Assembly: GCA_021463165.1 (NCBI GenBank)
Contig: JAJTWY010000001.1
Span: 186,001 to 250,000 of the forward strand
Source of the DNA: Pyrinomonadaceae bacterium
GTDB taxonomy: Bacteria > Acidobacteriota > Blastocatellia > Pyrinomonadales > Pyrinomonadaceae
DNA: 64,000 nucleotides
Reading direction: 5' to 3'
Every line of letters starts with the position of its first letter. Position 1 is the first letter of the stretch. Positions 25,037 to 33,152 of this stretch are shown piece after piece. Under the pieces are notes generated by a model, which did not search any database, was not told the DNA's origin, and was given only the letters and a program-made list of their open reading frames with translations. The translations under genes and the position numbers were made by a program.

Positions 25037-27562
25037 CTAAGCTGCAAGCGAGCTTCCTGTTTTATCGCCTGATGTTACGTTTACGTTATCGACAGACATT
25101 TTATAATCACATTCCTCGTTTTGGCAATACCGAATTGTTCCGTCTTTCTTTGTTGTTTTTTCCAACAAGAACGGCATGCTGCATTTCGGGCATGATCCAT
25201 TGACCGGCCTATCCCAAAATACGGCATCACATTTCGGATAATTCACGCACCCATAAAAGACCTTTCCGCGGCGCGATTTCTTTACCGCGATCTCGCCCCC
25301 GTCTTTTGGGCATGAAACGCCTTCGACCACATCACGTTTTACGTAATCGCACTTCGGATAGTTCGAACATGAAGTAAATTCCCCGAAACGTCCATGTCGT
25401 TTGACGAGATTGGCGCCGTCCTTCGGGCATTTTTCGTCGAGTATTTCAGGCGGTGGTGCAGGTTTCTGCTCGCCCTTTGCGATCTTGCGGATATTCTTGC
25501 ATTCGGGATACCCCGTACAGCCGTAAAAGGAACCGAAGCGCCCCTTTTTCAACGCCATCTCGCGGCCGCAAAGCTCGCAGGGCGGTACTTCTTCGGCCCG
25601 ATCGCGATCACCCATCGCCGCCGGGTCATTCTCTTCCTTTCTTGCTCCCACCTCGCGAGTGTTCTTACATTCGGGATAGTTCTCGCAGGCTAAAAACTGC
25701 CCAAAACGACCGAACTTTATGACCATCCGCCCACCGTCGCGATCGCATATCTCACCTGTCGGGATGGACATCTTCTTTTTGCCTTTGATCGTCTCGGCTG
25801 CGTTCTCGAGGTCCTTCGAAAATTTTCCGTAGAAGCCGCGCAACGCATCACGCCAGTCGAGCTTGCCATCCTCGATCTCATCAAGCTGCTCTTCCATGCC
25901 CGCCGTGTATTTGGCATTGAAAATGTCGTCAAAACTTTCGATTAGCAGGTCGTTTACCGTCGTCCCAAGCGGCGTTGGATGAAACCGGCCTTCGATCTTT
26001 TCAACATATTCGCGATCCTGGATCGTCGTCATGATCGCGGCATACGTTGACGGCCGGCCGATGCCATTCTCTTCCAGGGCTTTCACCAAGGTCGCTTCCG
26101 AATAGCGCGCCGGCGGATCAGTAAAGTGTTGATTTGTCTTGAGCTCGTTAAGGGTCAGGGATTCGCCTTGCTTGACGAGCGGCAGGTTCTTCTCCTCATC
26201 CTCATCATCGTCGTCCGCAGGTTTCTCATCGCGGCCCTCCTGATAGATCTTGAGAAAACCGTCGAACTTTTGGACAGAACCGGCCGCACGAAATCTAAAG
26301 CGTCCCGCCCTAATGTCGATCGTAGTCTGATCGAAGACTGCGGGGGTCATCTGCGAAGCCACAAACCGCTGCCAGATCAAACGGTAAAGCTTCAATTCGT
26401 CCGGGCCAAGTTTGTTCGCAAGGCTTTCCGGGGTGCGATTCACATCCGTCGGACGGATCGCTTCGTGGGCATCCTGGGCATCTTTCTTCGATTTGTAGAA
26501 ATTCGGTTTCGCCGGCAAATACCTTTCACCATAATTTCCACCGACAAAACCCCGGACCTCCTGCATTGCCGCATCCGATATACGCGTCGAGTCGGTTCTC
26601 ATATAGGTGATTAGACCGACCGCTCCTTCAGCCCCAAGTTCGATGCCCTCGTACAGACGCTGGGCTGTGGACATCGTCTTCTTCACCGAAAATCCGAATT
26701 TGCGGGCGGCTTCCTGCTGAAGCTTCGACGTGATGAACGGCGGCGTCGCATTGCGCCTACGTTCCTTTGTCGCAACGCTTTCTACTACAAAACTTTCACG
26801 CTCGACCTCAGCCGCTATCGCATTCGCCTCTTCGGCGTTCCTGATATGGGCCTCAGTCGGCTTAAGGTCTTCGTCGAACTTACCGTACTTGACGGTCAAG
26901 CCATCGATCTTGTTGAGTTTCGCGTCAAATTTTGGCGGCAAAGCGGCCGAGAGGTTAGCCACCAGAGACCAATACTCCGTCTGAACAAAAGCCTCGATCT
27001 CACGTTCACGCTCGACCACCAGCCTGACCGCTACGGTCTGAACGCGACCTGCCGACAGCTTGCCGCCGATCGTTTTCCATAAGATGGGCGAGACCTTGTA
27101 GCCAACCAAACGGTCGAGCACGCGCCGGGCCTGTTGAGCATCGACAAGGTTCTGGTTGACCTGCTTCGGCTCTTTGAAAGCTTCCTGTATAGCGTTCTTC
27201 GTTATCTCGTTGAACATCACGCGAAATACGGGAACGGCTGGCTTCTTCGGCACGATCTCTTCGGCCAGATGCTGGCAGATAGCTTCCCCTTCGCGATCAG
27301 GGTCAGCGGCAAGATAAATGGCTTCGCTCGTCTTTGCCGCCTTCTTGAGTTCTGTTACTACCTTTTTATTATTGCGTTTCTTGGTATCGGGAATAACTTC
27401 GTAATGCGGCTCGAAATTGTTGTCCACATCGACGCCGAGGTCCTTTGTCGGAAGGTCCTTGATATGGCCGATCGAGGCCATCACAGTGAAATCCGATCCG
27501 AGGTATTTATTGATCGTTTTTGCCTTTGCAGGCGATTCTACAATTACTAAGCTCTTTGCCAT
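25037..27562 (-). CDS. topA: DNA topoisomerase I
   Basis: This type IA topoisomerase of 841 residues relaxes negative supercoils. The TOPRIM domain begins at KSLVIVESPAKAKTINKYLG, with its acidic metal site at DPDREGE (88-94), and the catalytic tyrosine is Y320 in LITYMRTDSTR. The C-terminus carries five zinc-ribbon-like repeats (e.g. CENYPEC, CTGYPEC, CSNYPKC, CVNYPKC, CQNEEC); three have Asp in place of one Cys (CxxD...CxxxxxC). I start it at ATG 27562, where the conserved domain begins; the longer TTG start at 27589 falls within a hairpin. No Shine-Dalgarno precedes it; a hairpin and seven-T tract sit immediately upstream. Confidence 0.96.
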   Translation of the reverse strand: MAKSLVIVESPAKAKTINKYLGSDFTVMASIGHIKDLPTKDLGVDVDNNFEPHYEVIPDTKKRNNKKVVTELKKAAKTSEAIYLAADPDREGEAICQHLAEEIVPKKPAVPVFRVMFNEITKNAIQEAFKEPKQVNQNLVDAQQARRVLDRLVGYKVSPILWKTIGGKLSAGRVQTVAVRLVVEREREIEAFVQTEYWSLVANLSAALPPKFDAKLNKIDGLTVKYGKFDEDLKPTEAHIRNAEEANAIAAEVERESFVVESVATKERRRNATPPFITSKLQQEAARKFGFSVKKTMSTAQRLYEGIELGAEGAVGLITYMRTDSTRISDAAMQEVRGFVGGNYGERYLPAKPNFYKSKKDAQDAHEAIRPTDVNRTPESLANKLGPDELKLYRLIWQRFVASQMTPAVFDQTTIDIRAGRFRFRAAGSVQKFDGFLKIYQEGRDEKPADDDDEDEEKNLPLVKQGESLTLNELKTNQHFTDPPARYSEATLVKALEENGIGRPSTYAAIMTTIQDREYVEKIEGRFHPTPLGTTVNDLLIESFDDIFNAKYTAGMEEQLDEIEDGKLDWRDALRGFYGKFSKDLENAAETIKGKKKMSIPTGEICDRDGGRMVIKFGRFGQFLACENYPECKNTREVGARKEENDPAAMGDRDRAEEVPPCELCGREMALKKGRFGSFYGCTGYPECKNIRKIAKGEQKPAPPPEILDEKCPKDGANLVKRHGRFGEFTSCSNYPKCDYVKRDVVEGVSCPKDGGEIAVKKSRRGKVFYGCVNYPKCDAVFWDRPVNGSCPKCSMPFLLEKTTKKDGTIRYCQNEECDYKMSVDNVNVTSGDKTGSSLAA

Positions 27563-27565
27563 CTG

Positions 27566-27599
27566 AAAAAAATATGTCAGCAAAAACAACCTTGCTGAC
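27566..27599 (-). terminator. Hairpin with T-tract in the topA leader: dprA terminator or topA attenuator
   Basis: On the minus strand a perfect 8-bp stem (GTCAGCAA/TTGCTGAC, 27592-27599 with 27576-27583) and 8-base loop are followed by ATATTTTTTT, a classical intrinsic terminator. It ends only a few bases before the topA start codon at 27562. It could end dprA transcripts, or control topA if topA is transcribed from further upstream. Confidence 0.7.
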
Positions 27600-27682
27600 G
27601 GTTACGACTGATATCACTCAGCTCGCAGCCTTGTCAATGCGAGGGTAGAGAATAGCGGAAAATAGAGGAATGTCAAATTGTC

Positions 27683-28810
27683 TCAAGACCGCCGCGCGTA
27701 ATACTTACCCGGCAGCACACGGATGAGGTCGCGAATATCAAGCGAAACGAGGGCATTGTTCAGCTCGCCGAACGCAAGTCCACTGGATTCCAGGAGTATG
27801 TCGATATGCAGTGGTTCATCCGGCGTCAGAAGGCCCCAAACCGTCCTCTCGTGAACAGAAAGGTCTGCCGGAACTACTGTTTCCTTGCCTTCTAACTGGT
27901 CGGGCGCGCTGCTCTCGATCGGCGGCGGCAGTATCGATGCGGCGATCTCGGTCGGCATTTCTGCAACCACATCCTGCCATTGCTGGACCAACTTTGCTCC
28001 GGTCTTGATCAGATAATTGGTCCCGAAGGAGTTTCCGGATGTTATATTGCCCGGTACGGCCATCACCTCGCGATTCTGCTCGGTCGCAAGCCGCGCAGTG
28101 ATCAACGAGCCGCTGCGTTGGTTGGCCTCGACTATCAACACGCCGTGACTCAAGCCGCTTATGATGCGGTTACGAAACGGAAAATGTTCAGCCAATGGCG
28201 GCGTGCCAAGCGGGAACTGCGTGACGAGACAACCGCCGCTTGCCAAAATATCGCGGACGAGTCCGTTGTTCTCGTGCGGATAGACATTATCGAGGCCCGT
28301 TCCCATAACGGCGACCGTCCGGCCGTTCCCGCGGACCGCACCGCGATGCGCGGCCGTATCAATGCCGCGAGCCAAACCCGACACGACCGTTACTCCGCGC
28401 GATGCCAGGTCGCGCGACAACATCTCCGCGGCGTTCTCGCCATAAGTCGAACACATCCGTGAACCGACCACGCCAACGGCGGGTTGATCAAAGCAAGCTT
28501 GCCAATCGCCTTTCACATACAAGATCGGCGGAGGATCATCTATCTCTCGCAGCAATTGCGGATAGCTGCCATCATCCAGGATCAAAATATCACCGCCAAG
28601 ATCCTTGACCCGGTCAAGCTCGGTTTCTGCTCGTTGGAGAAACTCTTTACTGATGATACTTTCAATGGCCTCCGGCTTTAGTCTTAGAGATTCCAACTCA
28701 GCACGGCGTGCCCGAAAGACAGCCGAGACCGAGCCAAAACGCTCGAGGAGCTGTGTCATGGCCCTCGGTCCCACGCCGGGTGTCATATTAAGTGCGATCC
28801 AGTCATGCAT
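27683..28810 (-). CDS. dprA: DNA-processing protein DprA
   Basis: This 375-residue DprA/Smf protein protects incoming single-stranded DNA and loads RecA during natural transformation. It has a helix-hairpin-helix-like N-terminus (WIALNMTPGVGPRAMTQLLE), a central Rossmann fold with GVVGSRMCSTYG, SGLARGIDTAAHRG and the family's EANQRSGSLITARLA segment, and a C-terminal winged-helix domain (DEPLHIDILLESSGLAFGEL). ATG 28810 is chosen because the conserved domain begins there. It precedes topA on the same strand, the common dprA-topA order, but a terminator-like hairpin lies between them. The tRNA-Sec gene lies upstream on the same strand. Confidence 0.93.
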   Translation of the reverse strand: MHDWIALNMTPGVGPRAMTQLLERFGSVSAVFRARRAELESLRLKPEAIESIISKEFLQRAETELDRVKDLGGDILILDDGSYPQLLREIDDPPPILYVKGDWQACFDQPAVGVVGSRMCSTYGENAAEMLSRDLASRGVTVVSGLARGIDTAAHRGAVRGNGRTVAVMGTGLDNVYPHENNGLVRDILASGGCLVTQFPLGTPPLAEHFPFRNRIISGLSHGVLIVEANQRSGSLITARLATEQNREVMAVPGNITSGNSFGTNYLIKTGAKLVQQWQDVVAEMPTEIAASILPPPIESSAPDQLEGKETVVPADLSVHERTVWGLLTPDEPLHIDILLESSGLAFGELNNALVSLDIRDLIRVLPGKYYARRS

Positions 28811-28866
28811 AAGACAAGACGCAAAAAGGAAAGAGTTCAAAGCGACGAGCCATTTTGCGTTCGATA

Positions 28867-28964
28867 TGGCGGAGGCGTGTGGGAGTCGAACCCACCTGAC
28901 GACGCTCTCGCGCCGTCACAACGGTTTTGAAGACCGAGCCCATCACCGGACAAGTTGCGCCTCC
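28867..28964 (-). tRNA. selC: tRNA-Sec (anticodon TCA)
   Basis: Read on the minus strand from 28964, this 98-base RNA includes an encoded CCA end. It has a long acceptor stem (GGAGGCG pairing with CGCCTCC), a T arm GTGGG-TTCGACT-CCCAC, an anticodon loop CTTCAAA with TCA (complement of 28928-28930) and a very long variable arm (GACGGCGC-GAGA-GCGTCGTC), which together are diagnostic of selenocysteine tRNA. Discriminator G and CCA are encoded. With selD in the same window, this shows the genome encodes at least part of the UGA-Sec pathway; selA and selB are not here. Confidence 0.95.
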
Positions 28965-29028
28965 CTGAATTGTCTTTCGGATTTTAGATTTCGTTTCTCG
29001 GATTGTCCACTCCTTAGCGAACACACGG

Positions 29029-30159
29029 TCAGGCGATGAGCAGGCTTATCAGCGAAGCACGTTTTGCGATATCGCTGACGAGAATGTGCTCCTCCAGCGT
29101 ATGTGCACCGGCACCCGTAATGCCCAGACCATCCAGAACGGGAACGCCCATTGCCGCGACAAAGTTGCCGTCCGAGGCCCCGCCGACCTGTGTTTCGCCG
29201 AGTTCGTAGCCGAATGAGGCGGCGAGGTCGCGGGCCCTTTCATACAACCCGACGACCTCGTTCGTCCGTTCCATCGGCGGGCGGTTGATGCCCCCGGTCA
29301 CCTCGAGCGAGACTCTTGGATCGATGGCTTCGAGCGAGCGTATCGAGCTATCGACACGGTTCGCTTCGGCAATGCTCCCGAATCGGACATCGACCTCACA
29401 TTCGGCATGTTCGGGGATCACGTTCGATGTTGTGCCGCCGCCGATCGTGCATACGTTGACGGTGGTGCCGATCTCAGGCCGGGCGATGGATTGAACCGTT
29501 CCTATGTGGCGTGCGAGTTCTACGATTGAATTCGCCCCTTTTTCCGGTTCGAGGCCCGCGTGTGCCGGAATTCCGTTCGTCCGGATTGTGTAGAGGCCAG
29601 TTCCTTTCCGTCCCGTCTTCACGCGCCCCTCTGCGGAGGGCTCAAAAACCAGGCAGCGCGCAGCCTCAGCAGCTAACTCTTCGAGTATCGGCCTGCCGGT
29701 GAAGCTCCCTACCTCTTCGTCACATGAGAGGAAGATCGTTATCGGCCCTGCCGGACGCATCCTGTTCACAGCAAAAAAGCGCAAGGCCTCGACCATCACG
29801 ACAATGTTGGCCTTCATATCGAAGATCCCGCAGCCATAGAGCCGGTCGCCTTCGATGCGCGTGGGATTTTTCTGGTTTGTGTTGACAGGATGAACCGTAT
29901 CGGTGTGCCCGACCAGCATCGTATGCGGACCTTCGCCGGGGAAAGCTCGAACAATGATGTGGTCGCCATCTGCGACGCCTTCACGTTCAACCGAAAGCTC
30001 GACACCGGTTGCGCGAAACTGCCGTTCGACCCAATCAGCGACGACGCGGCTCCGCACGGCGTCGTGGGAAGGCGATTCAATATCGACGATCTCACGGATC
30101 ATCGCGATCATCGCCTCGCTGCGCGATTCAAAATACCGGAGCAAACTGGAAGGATCCAT
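29029..30159 (-). CDS. M20-family metallopeptidase (carboxypeptidase G2 / ArgE-like)
   Basis: This 376-residue di-zinc hydrolase has metal-site motifs VGHTDTVHP (His and Asp) and YGCGIFDMKANIVV (bridging Asp), the catalytic SCDEEVGSF Glu pair and a dimerisation domain in the middle (about residues 175-290). The fold and the GRKGTGLYTIRTNGIPAHAG segment fit glutamate carboxypeptidase-like M20 enzymes, which cleave N-acyl amino acids or small peptides; substrate is not predictable. No signal peptide is present. It ends the minus-strand unit whose upstream gene is the S1/P1 nuclease (9-bp gap). Confidence 0.88.
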   Translation of the reverse strand: MDPSSLLRYFESRSEAMIAMIREIVDIESPSHDAVRSRVVADWVERQFRATGVELSVEREGVADGDHIIVRAFPGEGPHTMLVGHTDTVHPVNTNQKNPTRIEGDRLYGCGIFDMKANIVVMVEALRFFAVNRMRPAGPITIFLSCDEEVGSFTGRPILEELAAEAARCLVFEPSAEGRVKTGRKGTGLYTIRTNGIPAHAGLEPEKGANSIVELARHIGTVQSIARPEIGTTVNVCTIGGGTTSNVIPEHAECEVDVRFGSIAEANRVDSSIRSLEAIDPRVSLEVTGGINRPPMERTNEVVGLYERARDLAASFGYELGETQVGGASDGNFVAAMGVPVLDGLGITGAGAHTLEEHILVSDIAKRASLISLLIA

Positions 30160-30168
30160 AAACTATGG

Positions 30169-31143
30169 TCAATTTGGAGAGGTCGTCGACGGCGTGCTCG
30201 CATGGAAAGCACGGTTAAGGATCTCGCCCATTCTGTAGCCCGCCAGCGTAAGGCGTTCTTCGGCTATCTTCAAACCTTTCTTCTTATAATCCTTCGACGG
30301 CATTTCAAAGCGTTTCAGGTCAACCGAGAAAACGCTGTTCTGAGCAAGCGAAAGGCTTTCTTTTGCCCATGCGTCCGGGTTTGAGACCGCAAGGCGGTCA
30401 CGAATCTTCTCGAACGGATACTTTTTCATAAAGGCTTTTGCCAACGGTTCGAGAAACTCGATATCACAATCGTTACCCGTATTCGCCTTGTTCCTGACAA
30501 CTATCGAATCCCAGAACCAATGCAGGTTCTCCTGCTTGTCTCGCGGCGTTCCCTCCGGCGTCAGCAAGAAAAGATTTCCACCCTGATCACCCTTTGGTTC
30601 ACGATCGGTCACGCGCGCCGAGGTATGTAGCGGCTGGTGAATATCACCAACTATGTGCATTACCCACGCGATCGCAACCGCCTTCTCCGCATCGGTCGCA
30701 CTGCTGTTGATCACCTTGACGTACTCGTCGAGCTTGGTGAGTGCCAGCCCGCCTTCCTCCGGTTCCGGTAGAACCTCGATCTTTCCATCCTTGATCGTCC
30801 AGAAAACATCGTCGTAGTGCCAATTGCTGTGGTGGTACTTACGATAGCGAACTGGGAACGCACGGTCGCGCACAACATCAGCCCATGTCGCCATGAACAT
30901 AAAATAGTCGCGTTTACGGGCGTCAACCTCCTGCGAACCGTAGGGCATGTAATACGAGCCGATCGTCGAATCCTCAGGCGCCGTGAGCAACACCTTAAGC
31001 ACCCGTTCACGCGCCTCCGGCGACAACCGCTGCCATGCAATGTACGCCGTTAGCTTGTGCCCGCTGTCATCCCAGCCAAACGTGCCCACCGATAATCCGA
31101 ACACAACTGCAACTATGCAAAACAGACTCCTTAGATCTTTCAT
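30169..31143 (-). CDS. Exported S1/P1-type nuclease
   Basis: This 324-residue protein has a signal peptide ending near FGLSVGTFG. The mature protein would begin with Trp (WDDSGHKLTAYIA), which in this family supplies a zinc ligand through its N-terminus. The zinc-site motifs MHIVGDIHQPLH and DQGGNLF are present, along with GSYYMPYGSQE. S1/P1 enzymes are tri-zinc phosphodiesterases cutting single-stranded DNA and RNA and removing 3' phosphates, usually for nutrient scavenging outside the cytoplasm. AGGAG lies about 11 bases before ATG 31143. The M20 peptidase gene follows 9 bp later, so co-transcription is likely. Confidence 0.9.
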   Translation of the reverse strand: MKDLRSLFCIVAVVFGLSVGTFGWDDSGHKLTAYIAWQRLSPEARERVLKVLLTAPEDSTIGSYYMPYGSQEVDARKRDYFMFMATWADVVRDRAFPVRYRKYHHSNWHYDDVFWTIKDGKIEVLPEPEEGGLALTKLDEYVKVINSSATDAEKAVAIAWVMHIVGDIHQPLHTSARVTDREPKGDQGGNLFLLTPEGTPRDKQENLHWFWDSIVVRNKANTGNDCDIEFLEPLAKAFMKKYPFEKIRDRLAVSNPDAWAKESLSLAQNSVFSVDLKRFEMPSKDYKKKGLKIAEERLTLAGYRMGEILNRAFHASTPSTTSPN

Positions 31144-31159
31144 TTATTATCCGGCTCCT

Positions 31160-31178
31160 GAATCTTTTTTAAAGATTC
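31160..31178. repeat. Perfect short inverted repeat upstream of the S1/P1 nuclease
   Basis: GAATCTTT and AAAGATTC face each other across three T residues, 17 bases before the nuclease start and overlapping its ribosome-binding region. It could be an operator or an RNA hairpin affecting translation. The rest of the 183-bp gap shows nothing I can name. Confidence 0.4.
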
Positions 31179-31326
31179 TAGCGAATTAGATGGGCGAGAG
31201 AAAGTTAGGGAGAAATTATGAAAAATAATCAAACCATTTGCTCCCGGCCTTCATCATAGACGGTGCAAAAGGTTTCCAGAGTCTCGTTCTAGTTTTGGGA
31301 CGCTGCAAGTAAAGGGGGAAAACAAA

Positions 31327-31581
31327 ATGGAAAAAATTTTGCAACCAAATTTGACACTAGGGCGTGTACTTGATACAAGAGAGGTTTCGCCCGAACGAAA
31401 GATCGGATTACTGGGCAGACTTTTCGGGTGTTGGCATAAAGATCTAAGCCGCCCGTTTACGGATCTCAAAGGCTCGTATAGGGCGTGTACCGAGTGCGGA
31501 GCACGTACCGGATTTGACACAAAGAGCTTCAAAACATCGGGGAATTTCTACTATCCCCCTTCGGCACCGTCCAGCCGTTAA
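31327..31581 (+). CDS. Small Cys-rich protein, probable metal-binding
   Basis: This 84-residue protein contains GCWHKDLSRPFT followed by ACTECGARTGF: a Cys-Trp-His and a Cys-x2-Cys that could form a zinc knuckle. I recognise it as a short protein of a type that recurs in Acidobacteriota, without a known function. AAGGGGG just upstream of ATG 31327 is a good ribosome-binding site, and a strong terminator follows at 31633, so it is a complete, independently expressed small gene. Which metal it binds, if any, is inference. Confidence 0.7.
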   Translation: MEKILQPNLTLGRVLDTREVSPERKIGLLGRLFGCWHKDLSRPFTDLKGSYRACTECGARTGFDTKSFKTSGNFYYPPSAPSSR

Positions 31582-31632
31582 ATGGGCAATATCATAATAC
31601 CCTTCATTTATACCTACCAAATGAAACCTACC

Positions 31633-31662
31633 GAGTGCGGCCTTACAAAAAAGGCCGCACTC
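31633..31662. terminator. Intrinsic terminator between convergent genes
   Basis: A perfect 12-bp stem (GAGTGCGGCCTT / AAGGCCGCACTC) with a six-base ACAAAA loop is followed by a T-rich run on the + strand. It serves the small Cys-rich gene and lies 9 bp past the end of the convergent SH3-like gene. Confidence 0.9.
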
Positions 31663-31670
31663 TTTCTCAT

Positions 31671-32435
31671 TTAGTACCTTAGGTAAGAATCAAACACCCA
31701 CCCATCGTAGCCTCCATAGCTCGCCTGACACCACCGTCCGCTCCGTTTGACTGGTGTGACGACAGGCCCGCACGCTCCGATCGTGACGGTCGCGCCGTGA
31801 GGGATCTTTAGGATACGCTCACCCGCCGTGCTGCTCGGAAGCGAGCGAAGAGCCAGGAAGCCGTCACCTGGTGAATCGACCGTCGCCGTGGTTGACGTGG
31901 CTGCTCGGCCCGGCATTTTCAGCGGGATATTTGTGTTCTGTCCGGTCTTCTGTTGTTCGTTGAGCCGTTTTTCAAGATTGGCGATCTGTTCCCTCAGTTC
32001 GGCCTGTTCATCTTTGGTCGGTGCAGGCGATGGCGGAGTTTTCGAGTTGGAGTTCGCGGGCGGCACCTCGCTGCGGGTTGCCGCATTGTAAATGATCCCG
32101 CCGCCTACTATTGCCAGACCGGCTGCGATCGCCAGCCCGACCAATATCAAGAGGACCTTCAACAACCTTCCTCCGCTGTCCGGCGGTGGTACGGCCGCCC
32201 TCGGCCGATTCGGGTCAGCGGTTGCTGCCGGAATAGCTACCCGAACCGTGCCCTCGTGCATCGCGACCGTCCGGTCGACGTCTGGGGCGACGACCGTACG
32301 CGAGATGGTGATCTGTTCATCGGAAACAGAATTCAGGAGGTTTCCGTCGGCCAGACAGAATCTTAGCGTTTCGTCCGTATAGGCCGTTCCGCATTTCGGG
32401 CAAACCCTCATCACGCTAGTTATATTCCTGTTCAC
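31671..32435 (-). CDS. Membrane protein with N-terminal zinc ribbon and C-terminal SH3-like domain
   Basis: This 254-residue protein begins with a zinc ribbon (VCPKCGTAYTDETLRFCLADG), then a Ser/Thr/Pro-rich stretch, one membrane segment (about residues 88-110), a Gln/Glu-rich coiled region (EQAELREQIANLEKRLNEQQ) and a bacterial SH3-type domain at the end (GERILKIPHGATVTIGACG to YDGWVFDSYLRY). The layout suggests a cytoplasmic zinc ribbon and an extracytoplasmic SH3 that could bind cell wall. The function is unknown. It converges on the small Cys-rich gene and diverges from the SRPBCC gene. Confidence 0.75.
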   Translation of the reverse strand: MNRNITSVMRVCPKCGTAYTDETLRFCLADGNLLNSVSDEQITISRTVVAPDVDRTVAMHEGTVRVAIPAATADPNRPRAAVPPPDSGGRLLKVLLILVGLAIAAGLAIVGGGIIYNAATRSEVPPANSNSKTPPSPAPTKDEQAELREQIANLEKRLNEQQKTGQNTNIPLKMPGRAATSTTATVDSPGDGFLALRSLPSSTAGERILKIPHGATVTIGACGPVVTPVKRSGRWCQASYGGYDGWVFDSYLRY

Positions 32436-32507
32436 CGGGGTTTGGCAACCGGGTTGGTTTTGCCGGCGGCCGAAAATACTATAGATTTGCTGTTACAGGA
32501 GAAGCAT

Positions 32508-33059
32508 ATGTTAAAAAAGATCGTTCTTGCCGTTCTCGGCCTGGCGGTTCTGGGTGTGGCTGGTCTTGCGATCGCCATCTCCATGCAGCCCGATGAATAT
32601 ATCGTAACCCGCACCGCGACGATCGCGGCACCGCCTGAGCCGGTCTTCGACCAGATCAATGACTTTAGGAAGTGGGATGCATGGTCGCCCTGGGCTAAAC
32701 TCGATCCGCATATGAAGGTCACTCATTCGGGTTCCCAATCCGGTAAGGGTGCGGGCTATGCCTGGACAGGCAACAGTGATGTCGGCGAAGGCAGAATGAC
32801 GATCATTGAAAGCACTCCTCCGAGTCACGTCAAGATCGACCTGGAATTCATAAAACCTTTTGAATCCCGAAGCGTAACTGAGTTCTTGCTGAAGCCTGAT
32901 GCAGGGAAAACGAACGTCACCTGGAACATCATCGGCAAGCACAACGCTATTTCTAAGGCAATGTGTCTGGTTGTAAGCATGGACCAGATGATCGGGCCGG
33001 ATCTGGAAAAAGGGCTCGCCCAGTTGAAAACTGTGGCCGAGGCCAAGGGTACGCCCTAA
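32508..33059 (+). CDS. SRPBCC-family protein with N-terminal membrane anchor
   Basis: This 183-residue protein has a hydrophobic N-terminus (ILAVLGLAVLGVAGLAI-like, about residues 4-22) and then the polyketide-cyclase/SRPBCC fold, recognisable from VTRTATIAAPPEPVFDQIND and WDAWSPWAKLDPHMKV. Family members bind hydrophobic ligands in a deep cavity; the ligand here is unknown. AGGAGAA just before ATG 32508 fixes the start, so upstream in-frame codons are not used. It is followed by the MATE gene after 93 bp on the same strand. Confidence 0.85.
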   Translation: MLKKIVLAVLGLAVLGVAGLAIAISMQPDEYIVTRTATIAAPPEPVFDQINDFRKWDAWSPWAKLDPHMKVTHSGSQSGKGAGYAWTGNSDVGEGRMTIIESTPPSHVKIDLEFIKPFESRSVTEFLLKPDAGKTNVTWNIIGKHNAISKAMCLVVSMDQMIGPDLEKGLAQLKTVAEAKGTP

Positions 33060-33152
33060 AATGGAATGCCGGGTAGTAGAGGGTGGCGAACGCCGAACGG
33101 GCATTGGCGTTTAACGGGAATATTGTAGTCAAATGTCTGAATAACGCGCCAG

